A stretch of DNA of 12,418 nucleotides. It comes from Limnohabitans sp. Rim8 (lineage in GTDB: Bacteria > Pseudomonadota > Gammaproteobacteria > Burkholderiales > Burkholderiaceae_C). The DNA is taken from assembly GCA_945877725.1 (NCBI GenBank), contig CAMDXR010000059.1, forward strand, positions 1 to 12,418, written 5' to 3'. This document shows, one piece after another, positions 1 through 6,223 of the stretch (its first letter is position 1; every line of letters begins with the position of its first letter). The notes beneath the pieces are model-generated. The model saw only the letters and a list, made by a program, of their open reading frames with translations. It was not told the DNA's origin and ran no database searches. The translations under genes and the position numbers were made by a program.

Positions 1-1395
1 AATCGGGACGATGTGGTCCTCGCGCGATCCGTAGATGTAGACCGGGATGTCGACCTTGCCCAAGTCAATGCTTTCCCCGCAGACCTTGACCTTGGCCGGT
101 TTAACCAAGTTGTTCTCAAGATAGGTGTTGCGCAAGTACCAAGCGTAAAACGGGCCGGGCAAGTTGGTGGAGTCGCTGTTCCAATAGAGCAAATCAAAGG
201 GTGGCGGGGTTTCGCCCTTCAAGTAATTGCCCACCACGTAGTTCCAGACCAAGTCGTTGGGACGCAAAAAGCTGAAGGTGGAGGCCAAATCTTGGCCTTT
301 CAGCAAACCGCCCTTGCCCATTTGCATTTCACGGTATTTGACGAAGTTGTCGTCAATGAACACATCCAAAATGCCGGTATCGGTGAAGTTGATCAGGGTG
401 GTCAGAAAGGTGGCACTGGCGACGGGCTTTTCACCGCGTGCTGCCAAAACAGCCAGAGCGGTCGACAAAATCGTGCCGCCCACACAGAAACCCAACGCAT
501 TGATCTTGGGTGCACCCGTGATTTCTTGCACCGTGCTGATGGCCTTGATGGCGGCTTGCTCGATGTAATCGTCCCAGGTTTTGTTGGCCATGGACTCGTC
601 AGGGTTGCGCCAACTCACCACAAAGGTGCGGTGGCCTTGGCTGACCGCATAGCGAATGAAGGAGTTTTCGGGTTGTAAGTCCAAGATGTAAAACTTGTTG
701 ATGCAAGGCGGGACCAACAAAAAGGGCTTTTCGTAGACCTTGGCTGTCAGGGGTTTGTATTCAATCAGTTGGAAGAATTCGTTCTCGAAAACGACCGCAC
801 CTTCGGTCGTTGCCACGTTTTTCCCCACCTCAAACAAACTTTCGTCGGTCATCGAGACATGGCCCTGCTGCATGTCATGCATCAGGTTTTTCACCCCTTT
901 GGCAATGCTTTCCCCACGCGTTTCGACCGCTTTCTTTTGTGCTTCGGCATTAAAGGCCAGAAAGTTGCTGGGGGAAGCAGCTGCCACCCATTGCTCAATA
1001 GCAAAACGAATGCGGTTGCGGGTTTTTTCGTCGGCATCGACCGCATCGGCCAAGCCCATCAGGGTGCGTGCATTCAGCAAATAAGTAGCGGCATTGAAGG
1101 CTGCCATGGGGTTGGAAGCCCAAGCTTCCCCGGAAAATCGACGGTCCTTGACTTGCAAACTGTTTTGTAAGCCCTGGTTCCAAAGGTCCGAGGCGTCTTG
1201 GAAATATTGACTTTGCAGGGTCTGAAGCTTTTCGGGGGAAAATTTGATTTGTGGGGGCACCGCATCCGCACTTGGCTTTAACCCACCCAAATCGATGGTT
1301 TGAAAATGCTGCATAGCCTGGCCCCAGCTTTTGGACAGGTTTTGTTGAAAACCTTCGCTCATTTGGGTCCAAAATTCGGGCGTCGAAGCGCTCAT
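1..1395 (-). CDS. phaC: Class I polyhydroxyalkanoate synthase (partial, C-terminus beyond left edge)
   Basis: PhaC polymerises (R)-3-hydroxyacyl-CoA into polyhydroxybutyrate-type carbon storage granules and works at the granule surface. The visible 465 codons contain the N-terminal PhaC domain followed by the alpha/beta-hydrolase core. The lipase-like box G-F-C-V-G-G places the nucleophile at Cys304. The last visible residues, S-R-E-D-H-I-V-P, hold the catalytic Asp at about 460. The catalytic His, expected roughly 30 residues further on, and the C-terminus lie outside the window. The start ATG at 1395 is preceded by GGAG seven bases upstream. The length seen, the Cys nucleophile and the motif spacing fit the class I (Ralstonia-type) enzyme. 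No phaA or phaB is visible, but they would be expected downstream, to the left of the window. The gene is divergent from the small membrane-protein gene. Identity is near certain; substrate preference cannot be read from the sequence. Confidence 0.95.
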   Translation of the reverse strand, partial: MSASTPEFWTQMSEGFQQNLSKSWGQAMQHFQTIDLGGLKPSADAVPPQIKFSPEKLQTLQSQYFQDASDLWNQGLQNSLQVKDRRFSGEAWASNPMAAFNAATYLLNARTLMGLADAVDADEKTRNRIRFAIEQWVAAASPSNFLAFNAEAQKKAVETRGESIAKGVKNLMHDMQQGHVSMTDESLFEVGKNVATTEGAVVFENEFFQLIEYKPLTAKVYEKPFLLVPPCINKFYILDLQPENSFIRYAVSQGHRTFVVSWRNPDESMANKTWDDYIEQAAIKAISTVQEITGAPKINALGFCVGGTILSTALAVLAARGEKPVASATFLTTLINFTDTGILDVFIDDNFVKYREMQMGKGGLLKGQDLASTFSFLRPNDLVWNYVVGNYLKGETPPPFDLLYWNSDSTNLPGPFYAWYLRNTYLENNLVKPAKVKVCGESIDLGKVDIPVYIYGSREDHIVPI

Positions 1396-1421
1396 GACCT
1401 GTCTCCTGCTAAATTATTCTT

Positions 1422-1450
1422 AAATTTCGATTAGCCTAAGTATCTGTCAA
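1422..1450 (-). promoter_or_regulatory. Candidate sigma-70 promoter for phaC
   Basis: On the minus strand a perfect -35 hexamer TTGACA (1445-1450) is followed after 17 bases by an AT-rich AAATTT (1422-1427) in the -10 position. The phaC start lies 27 bases downstream of it. The -35 and spacing are good but the -10 matches TATAAT poorly, so this is a candidate only. The 87-base gap between the two divergent genes must also hold a plus-strand promoter, for which I see no convincing hexamers. Confidence 0.35.
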
Positions 1451-1482
1451 TTTGATGTCACCTAAATTACAAAGAGAAAAAA

Positions 1483-1785
1483 ATGTACTTGATTGTCATT
1501 GCCTGGCTCTATGTCACCCTCTTAATGGGCTTGGCCGAAGCGTTTAGTTCGCAAGGGACTGTCCTGGGTGCCGTTGTTACTTTTGTGATGTACGGAGTTT
1601 TGCCCATGTCCTTGGTGGTCTATTTAATGGGCACGCCCTTGCGCCGAAAGGCCATTAGAAAAGCGGCAGAAGAGGCGCAGCAGCCTATGGCCCAGCCCGA
1701 ATCAGTCAGTGAGCCAAATGCAGGCGGCCATTCGGCCGGACTGTCCGAAGAGGCGACTGTCGCGCCGGTGCGAAAAATAGACTGA
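1483..1785 (+). CDS. Small hypothetical membrane protein
   Basis: This 100-residue protein has no assigned function that I can recognise. It begins with two hydrophobic segments, about residues 2-20 and 27-49. A basic stretch follows (R-R-K-A-I-R-K, about residues 54-60), and the tail of about 40 residues is Glu/Gln/Pro/Ser/Ala-rich and probably disordered. The expected topology is two membrane helices with a cytoplasmic tail, by the positive-inside rule. The ATG at 1483 follows a purine-rich AAAGAGA ribosome-binding region. Small proteins of this type near pgeF occur in Burkholderiales, to my recollection. The gene is divergent from phaC. Its last 84 bases overlap the end of pgeF in the opposite orientation, so the disordered tail is encoded antisense to conserved pgeF codons. 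Codons in the N-terminal part encode a sensible membrane protein, which supports a real gene. Confidence 0.7.
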   Translation: MYLIVIAWLYVTLLMGLAEAFSSQGTVLGAVVTFVMYGVLPMSLVVYLMGTPLRRKAIRKAAEEAQQPMAQPESVSEPNAGGHSAGLSEEATVAPVRKID

Positions 1786-2490
1786 AGCCTGAGTGACCGT
1801 GCACCAAGCCGGTGCACTGTTGTTGCCAAATATTTGCACAATCCCCATACGTTTTAGCCTTAATCGGGCCACGCCAGCCAAATCGGCCAGCCATTTACCT
1901 GGAGTGCTTGGCCTAAAAAACAAGGCGGCTTCAGGATCGCTGTCACAAAAGGCCGACAAGACCTCAGGCCCCACCTCAAAAACCTGCGGGCCAATACAAG
2001 GGCCCAGCCACACCAAAATTTGATCGGTATGGGTTTCTGACAAAGCGGCCGACACCAACAGGTTTTCCAGGACCCCGATGCCACCAAGTCCGGCCAAGCC
2101 ACGCCACCCGGCGTGCGCGGCAGCCACCCAGCGGCCTTGAGCGTCGCACAGCAAAACCGGTAAACAGTCGGCCACCATGACCGTGCATGACACCCCGGTC
2201 TCCATGGAAATGCAGGCATCTGCGGGTGTGCCGTTCAAAGTGGCCGCCCCCAGCACCACGGAGTCCACCCCGTGGACTTGATTCAAAAAAACAGGGCGCA
2301 CACCTATAACATCTGAAAGGTGCTGCCGGTTGGCTTGAACATGGGCTGGAAGATCACCCACATGTTCCCCCAAGTTCATGCTGTCCCATGGGGCTCCTGA
2401 TACGCCCCCTTGCCTGCTGGTCATCAAAGCGCGCACGCGGGGAGGTGCGGGCCAATCGGGGGTGATCCAACTTGGATGAGCGCCCTTCAT
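1702..2490 (-). CDS. pgeF: Peptidoglycan editing factor / multicopper-oxidase-like laccase-domain protein (PgeF, YfiH family)
   Basis: PgeF-family proteins remove wrongly incorporated amino acids from peptidoglycan precursors (described for E. coli YfiH). Relatives also act as zinc-dependent purine nucleoside phosphorylases or adenosine deaminases. The 262-residue protein has the three conserved metal ligands: His73 in Q-V-H-G, Cys109 in V-A-D-C-L-P and His126 in A-A-H-A-G-W-R-G. It ends in the typical S-G-R-M-A-A-x-I-W-L motif. The frame stays open upstream to 2643, but residues before the ATG at 2490 have no family resemblance and would overlap aat, so the short start is chosen even though no strong ribosome-binding site precedes it. 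In many betaproteobacteria pgeF lies between rluD and phaC; here it sits just upstream of phaC in the same direction, with the small membrane-protein gene on the opposite strand between them. Confidence 0.92.
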   Translation of the reverse strand: MKGAHPSWITPDWPAPPRVRALMTSRQGGVSGAPWDSMNLGEHVGDLPAHVQANRQHLSDVIGVRPVFLNQVHGVDSVVLGAATLNGTPADACISMETGVSCTVMVADCLPVLLCDAQGRWVAAAHAGWRGLAGLGGIGVLENLLVSAALSETHTDQILVWLGPCIGPQVFEVGPEVLSAFCDSDPEAALFFRPSTPGKWLADLAGVARLRLKRMGIVQIFGNNSAPAWCTVTQASVYFSHRRDSRLFGQSGRMAACIWLTD

Positions 2491-2623
2491 AAAAAGCAAA
2501 AACCGGGTTGAGGGGCGGCTGTCAAAAGTGGCTGCTGTTTCATACTTTGAAGAATAATCCGAAAAACCCCTAAATGACCCCAAGGTGATCCTTAAAGCCG
2601 CCCTTTTCATGTGTAATGACCGC

Positions 2624-3391
2624 ATGGACAACGCTGAACCCATGCCGGATATACCTTGGATTGAGGCAGGAATGGCTTTGCCTTCAGTCGATCAGGCCTG
2701 GGGGCCTGAATCTCCGGCCCCCGGTTTGCTGGCAGCCGGCCAAGATTTGTCTGCTGAAAGACTTCTGGAATCCTACAGCCATGGCGTTTTTCCGTGGTTC
2801 AGTGCCGGTCAACCTGTTTTGTGGTGGAGCCCGGACCCCAGGATGGTTTTGACAACCCAACATTTTCGATTTCACCGCTCATTGCGGCAGTCACTCAAAC
2901 GCTGGCTGCGACATCCCGGATTCGACATCAGCTTCGACCGAAACTTCAGCCAAGTCATGCGCCGCTGCAGTCAGGCGCCTCGCTCTGGCCAAAACGGTAC
3001 TTGGATTGTCCCCAGCATGCGGCGTGCCTACGAAGAATTTCATAAAGCGGGGTATGCGCACAGTGCCGAGGTTTGGTTAGACGGGGAACTGGTGGCGGGC
3101 CTTTACTTTGTTGCCATAGGTCAGGCCGTTTTTGGGGAATCGATGTTCACGACCATTCCGGATGGCTCCAAAATGGCCTTGGCCGGTTTGGTCAGTGTGT
3201 GCCTGAAGCACGGCATTTCGATGATCGATTGCCAACAAAATACCCGGCATCTGGCCTCTATGGGCGCCTTCGAGATCTCCCGAACTGAGTTTTTAAACAC
3301 CGTCAAACCAGCTTGCCTAGAAGCTCCCATCGCGTGGGCCAGGCAAACTTTATACTGGGAAGTGTTGGCGAATTTGGACTCCAAACCGTGA
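2624..3391 (+). CDS. aat: Leucyl/phenylalanyl-tRNA--protein transferase
   Basis: Aat transfers Leu or Phe from aminoacyl-tRNA to proteins that begin with Lys or Arg, creating primary destabilising N-termini that ClpS hands to ClpAP (the bacterial N-degron pathway). It is a cytoplasmic enzyme of the GNAT-like fold. Family signatures are clear: the Y-S-H-G-V-F-P-W-F and L-W-W-S-P-D-P-R blocks, then G-E-S-M-F near the middle, and I-D-C-Q-Q-N-T-R-H-L-A-S-M-G-A near the C-terminus. Length is 255 residues from this start, close to the family norm. The start is uncertain: GTG 2585, ATG 2609, ATG 2624 and ATG 2642 are in frame, and none has a good ribosome-binding site. 2624 or 2642 places the family-conserved I-P-W-I-E segment near the N-terminus as in relatives. 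The stop codon overlaps the ate start, so the two are translationally coupled. Confidence 0.94.
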   Translation: MDNAEPMPDIPWIEAGMALPSVDQAWGPESPAPGLLAAGQDLSAERLLESYSHGVFPWFSAGQPVLWWSPDPRMVLTTQHFRFHRSLRQSLKRWLRHPGFDISFDRNFSQVMRRCSQAPRSGQNGTWIVPSMRRAYEEFHKAGYAHSAEVWLDGELVAGLYFVAIGQAVFGESMFTTIPDGSKMALAGLVSVCLKHGISMIDCQQNTRHLASMGAFEISRTEFLNTVKPACLEAPIAWARQTLYWEVLANLDSKP

Positions 3392-4125
3392 CCCTCCTCA
3401 AAGACTTACCGATACAGGCCCTGCAGTTTTACGCCACGGCCCCTTATGCCTGCAGCTACCTGCCTGACCGATTGGCGCGTTCCCAGGTCGCCACACCAAG
3501 CCACCTGATTCAAAACGAGGTTTACAGCGACTTGGTAGAACAAGGTTTTCGCCGCAGTGGCATGTTCACTTATCGGCCTTATTGCGCCGATTGCCAAGCC
3601 TGCCAACCCTTGCGCGTCAATGTGAATGCCTTCAAACCCGACCGCAGCCAGCGTCGAGCCTGGCAACGCCACGAACACCTGAGCGTTCGGGTACTCGACC
3701 TGCATTTTGATTCTGACCATTACGCCCTGTACCTGCGCTATCAAACCGCTAGGCACCCCGGCGGTGGCATGGACAACGACAGCGTGGACCAATACAACCA
3801 ATTTTTGCTGCAAAGCCGGGTCAATTCACGCATCATCGAGTTCAGAACACCCGCTGTTGACGGCGAATTGGGTTTATTGAAAATGGTCAGCATTGTGGAC
3901 GTGTTGAACCACGGCTTGTCTGCCGTCTACACGTTTTACGACCCAGAAGAAAAGGCCAGTTACGGCACCTTCGGCGTGCTGTGGCAAATTCGTCAGGCTG
4001 CAGAATTGCAATTGCCCTATGTCTACCTAGGCTACTGGATCGAAGCCAGCCCGAAAATGAACTACAAATCCCAGTTTTCTCCATGCGAAATCAGGGTGCA
4101 TGGCGAATGGCAGACTTTGGCGTGA
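3388..4125 (+). CDS. ate: Aspartate/glutamate leucyltransferase (Bpt-type arginyltransferase family)
   Basis: This is the bacterial ATE-family enzyme, usually Bpt, which attaches Leu from Leu-tRNA to N-terminal Asp or Glu and so marks the protein for ClpS/ClpAP degradation. The 245-residue protein has the conserved N-terminal cysteine block (Cys22 in C-S-Y-L-P and the C-A-D-C-Q-A-C cluster at residues 66-72), a middle Y-x-R-Y-Q region, and the C-terminal Y-L-G-Y-W-I motif. GTG at 3388 is chosen as start. It gives the family's usual N-terminus (L-K-D-L-P-x-Q-x-L-Q-F-Y) and overlaps the aat stop in the arrangement GTGA. A longer frame back to TTG 3313 would overlap conserved aat codons. Whether it transfers Leu or Arg is inferred from the bacterial subfamily, not from visible residues. 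The gene is also written bpt. Confidence 0.93.
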   Translation: MTLLKDLPIQALQFYATAPYACSYLPDRLARSQVATPSHLIQNEVYSDLVEQGFRRSGMFTYRPYCADCQACQPLRVNVNAFKPDRSQRRAWQRHEHLSVRVLDLHFDSDHYALYLRYQTARHPGGGMDNDSVDQYNQFLLQSRVNSRIIEFRTPAVDGELGLLKMVSIVDVLNHGLSAVYTFYDPEEKASYGTFGVLWQIRQAAELQLPYVYLGYWIEASPKMNYKSQFSPCEIRVHGEWQTLA

Positions 4126-4134
4126 AAACCAATA

Positions 4135-4152
4135 TTTTTCACAGTGTAAAAT
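4135..4152 (+). promoter_or_regulatory. Inverted repeat overlapping a -10-like box upstream of the iclR-family gene
   Basis: The sequence TTTTTCACAGTGTAAAAT reads as arms TTTT-t-CAC and GTG-t-AAAA around a single A, so only one symmetric position is unpaired. The right arm overlaps TAAAAT (4147-4152), a good -10 hexamer for the regulator gene that starts at 4175. No clear -35 is seen at the proper distance. IclR-type proteins bind palindromic operators and often repress their own genes, so an autoregulatory operator is a reasonable inference. Confidence 0.35.
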
Positions 4153-4174
4153 TTAGTGGTCCTCAGTAGTTACC

Positions 4175-4954
4175 ATGAAAAAAGACACTTCACTCACTCA
4201 AACACCCACAATTCAGGTCATTGAGAGAATGTTCTCTCTGATTGACGTACTCGCCTCTCGCGAAGAAGCGATGTCGCTGAAAGAAATCAGCGAAAAAACC
4301 GGCTTGCACCCCTCCACGGCGCACCGCATTCTGAATGACTTGGCCACCGGCCGATTTGTAGACCGGCCCGAGGCTGGCAATTACCGCCTCGGTATGCGAC
4401 TGCTTGACTTGGGAAATCTGGTGAAAGGGCGCTTGAATGTGCGGGATGCTGCACTGACCCCAATGCGTGAATTACACAAACTGATTCAGCAGCCGGTGAA
4501 CTTGAGCATGCGTCAAGGAGACGAAATCGTTTACATAGAACGTGCCTACAGTGAGCGATCCGGCATGCAAGTGGTCAGGGCCATCGGAGGGCGTGCCCCC
4601 CTGCACCTGACCTCGGTTGGCAAGCTTTTTTTGGCGGCAGATGATCCTCTGCGCGTTCGGTCCTATGCCACCCGTACGGGCTTGATGGGCCAAACACGCA
4701 ACAGCATTACACAACTTCAAGTGCTTGAAAGAGAGCTGACACGCGTCAAGCAATTCGGCATCGCGCGCGACAATGAAGAACTGGAATTGGGCGTTCGCTG
4801 CATAGCCGCCGGCATCTACGACGACCAAGGCAAGTTGTTGGCAGGCTTGTCAATCTCTGCTCCTGCAGACCGCTTGGACGAAGCCTGGCTACAAAAACTG
4901 CAAGCCACGGCGCATGAAATCTCCACCACATTGGGATATCACGGCGACCATTGA
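4175..4954 (+). CDS. IclR-family transcriptional regulator
   Basis: This 259-residue protein is a DNA-binding regulator of the IclR family. The N-terminal winged helix-turn-helix spans about residues 14-75, with recognition-helix region L-H-P-S-T-A-H-R-I-L-N-D-L and wing G-N-Y-R-L-G. The C-terminal IclR effector-binding domain spans about residues 85-255 and includes the typical S-V-G-K-L-F-L-A and R-C-I-A-A-G-I-Y-D-D segments. The effector and target genes cannot be told from the sequence; family members mostly control catabolism of small organic acids and aromatics. It follows ate in the same direction after a 49-base gap that holds a possible promoter and operator of its own. The start ATG 4175 lacks a strong ribosome-binding site but gives a normal N-terminal extension before the HTH. 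A hairpin terminator follows the stop by 15 bases. Confidence 0.93.
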   Translation: MKKDTSLTQTPTIQVIERMFSLIDVLASREEAMSLKEISEKTGLHPSTAHRILNDLATGRFVDRPEAGNYRLGMRLLDLGNLVKGRLNVRDAALTPMRELHKLIQQPVNLSMRQGDEIVYIERAYSERSGMQVVRAIGGRAPLHLTSVGKLFLAADDPLRVRSYATRTGLMGQTRNSITQLQVLERELTRVKQFGIARDNEELELGVRCIAAGIYDDQGKLLAGLSISAPADRLDEAWLQKLQATAHEISTTLGYHGDH

Positions 4955-4969
4955 TGCGTGCTAAAAATG

Positions 4970-4994
4970 AAAAAGGCCTCTGAGAGGCCTTTTT
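4970..4994. terminator. Bidirectional rho-independent terminator between iclR-type gene and pbpG
   Basis: Perfect 11-bp arms AAAAAGGCCTC and GAGGCCTTTTT flank a TGA loop. An A-tract leads in and a T-tract follows (GCTTTTTT), so the hairpin can stop transcription from both convergent genes. Confidence 0.9.
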
Positions 4995-5020
4995 GCTTTT
5001 TTAGCCGCCGTTTTACACAT

Positions 5021-6109
5021 TCACCCCGGAAGGCGCTCGGCCAAGGCGGAGTGCTTGACACCCGAGGCAGCCGGAGCCTTTTCGACCCAACGCCGAACAC
5101 GTTCAGCATCCGCGATGCGGCTGAGTTTGCCTGCCGAGTCCAAAAAGACCATGATCAACTTGCGCCCAGCGACTTGGGCCTGCATGACCAAGCACTGCCC
5201 TGCTTCTGAGATGTAGCCGGTTTTTTGCAAGCCGATATCCCAATTTGGACTTTTCACCAGTCGGTTGGTGTTGTTGTATTGAAGTGTCTTGCGGCCTACC
5301 TCGATCTCGCGACCCGGTGAGGTCGACAACTCACGCAACACGGGTTCTTTATAAGCAGCGCCCACCAAAACAGCCAAATCGTTGGCGCTCGATTGGTTGC
5401 GACTGGACAGACCCGTGGGTTCCACATAGCGCGTGTCCGACATTCCCAAGGTTTGAGCCTTGCTGTTCATGCGAGAGACGAAGTTATCCAGCCCCCCTGG
5501 GAACGTGCGACCCAGTGCGTGAGCCGCCCTGTTTTCACTGGACATCAATGCCAGGTGAAGCAGATCACCTCGGCTCAGAACCGTCCCCACGGCCAAACGC
5601 GAAGTACTGCCTTTTTCGGTGTCCACATCGGCCTGAGTGATGCTGATCATCTCCGACATGGGGAGCTGCGCTTCAGAAATGACCAAACCCGTCATCAACT
5701 TGGTCAATGAGGCGATAGGCAGAACGGCATGGTCATTTTTACGAAACAAAACCTCTTGCGTATCCTGGTCAATGACCAAAGCCACGCTGGAGCGCAAATC
5801 CAAGGGGTCAAAGGCTGAATGGAGTCCTGCCTTTTGGCCCACAGAAGCGCGCATGGGTACCGCTTTTACCGTGTTCCGTGCGTTGCGGGTAGACGGCTTT
5901 TTAGCAGCGGTTTTTGACTTATTGACTGACTTTTTGGCAGCTTTTGACGATTGACCCTTTTGAGATGCAGCCGAATTTTGCGCTTGGGCGGCCATGGGCA
6001 AGGCCGTGAAAGTACCGAGCAACGCGAAGCTCAAAGCAGTTGTCCAGACTTTTGCCCACCGACTGGTAACTTGAAATGAAAGTGCTGGCATCAATCGCAT
6101 GAGTGGCAT
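5021..6109 (-). CDS. pbpG: D-alanyl-D-alanine endopeptidase (PBP7-type, S11 serine peptidase)
   Basis: This is a low-molecular-weight penicillin-binding protein that cleaves D-Ala-meso-DAP crosslinks in peptidoglycan in the periplasm. The 362 residues begin with a signal peptide (hydrophobic core about 22-40, likely cut after A-Q-A at 43). An unusual Lys/Ala/Ser-rich linker follows at about 50-88, then the S11 domain. Active-site motifs are all present: S-L-T-K with Ser134 and Lys137, S-E-N at 191-193, and K-T-G at 296-298. The architecture fits PbpG better than DacA-type carboxypeptidases because no C-terminal amphipathic anchor domain is seen. Start codons at 6109, 6100 and 6091 are all in frame; the last still leaves a complete signal peptide. 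The gene has its own candidate promoter just past the leuA terminator and ends at the shared terminator with the IclR-type gene. Confidence 0.9.
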   Translation of the reverse strand: MPLMRLMPALSFQVTSRWAKVWTTALSFALLGTFTALPMAAQAQNSAASQKGQSSKAAKKSVNKSKTAAKKPSTRNARNTVKAVPMRASVGQKAGLHSAFDPLDLRSSVALVIDQDTQEVLFRKNDHAVLPIASLTKLMTGLVISEAQLPMSEMISITQADVDTEKGSTSRLAVGTVLSRGDLLHLALMSSENRAAHALGRTFPGGLDNFVSRMNSKAQTLGMSDTRYVEPTGLSSRNQSSANDLAVLVGAAYKEPVLRELSTSPGREIEVGRKTLQYNNTNRLVKSPNWDIGLQKTGYISEAGQCLVMQAQVAGRKLIMVFLDSAGKLSRIADAERVRRWVEKAPAASGVKHSALAERLPG

Positions 6110-6123
6110 TTTGGATGAATTGT

Positions 6124-6150
6124 TTTATAAATTCAATACAGTGTACTCAA
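6124..6150 (-). promoter_or_regulatory. Candidate promoter of pbpG
   Basis: On the minus strand TTGAGT (6145-6150) and TATAAA (6124-6129) are separated by 15 bases, slightly short for sigma-70. The spacer contains most of the small palindrome TACA-G-TGTA (6137-6145). The site lies between the leuA terminator hairpin and the pbpG start, where a promoter is needed. Confidence 0.45.
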
Positions 6151-6156
6151 ATTAAA

Positions 6157-6190
6157 AAAGTCACGCAAGAACAAAGACTTGCGTGACTTT
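6157..6190 (-). terminator. Rho-independent terminator of leuA
   Basis: A perfect 13-bp stem, AAAGTCACGCAAG paired with CTTGCGTGACTTT, closes an 8-base loop. On the minus strand the stem is followed by TTTTTTAAT. It starts about 33 bases past the leuA stop and precedes the pbpG promoter, so it separates the two transcripts. Confidence 0.88.
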
Positions 6191-6223
6191 ATTGAAGCCA
6201 AAAATTACTTAAAAAGAAATCTT

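Noticed and set aside
13..678. Plus-strand open frame (221 codons) opposite phaC
   Set aside because: The minus strand encodes the PhaC catalytic core here, including the Cys box and catalytic Asp; the plus frame is its shadow.
2491..2643. Longer N-terminus for pgeF up to an in-frame start at 2643
   Set aside because: The extra 51 residues have no family similarity and would overlap the aat gene; the ATG at 2490 gives metal ligands at nearly the same numbers as E. coli YfiH.
3313..3387. Longer N-terminus for ate from TTG 3313
   Set aside because: It would lie within conserved aat codons in another frame, and relatives start at the L-K-D-L-P segment that follows GTG 3388.
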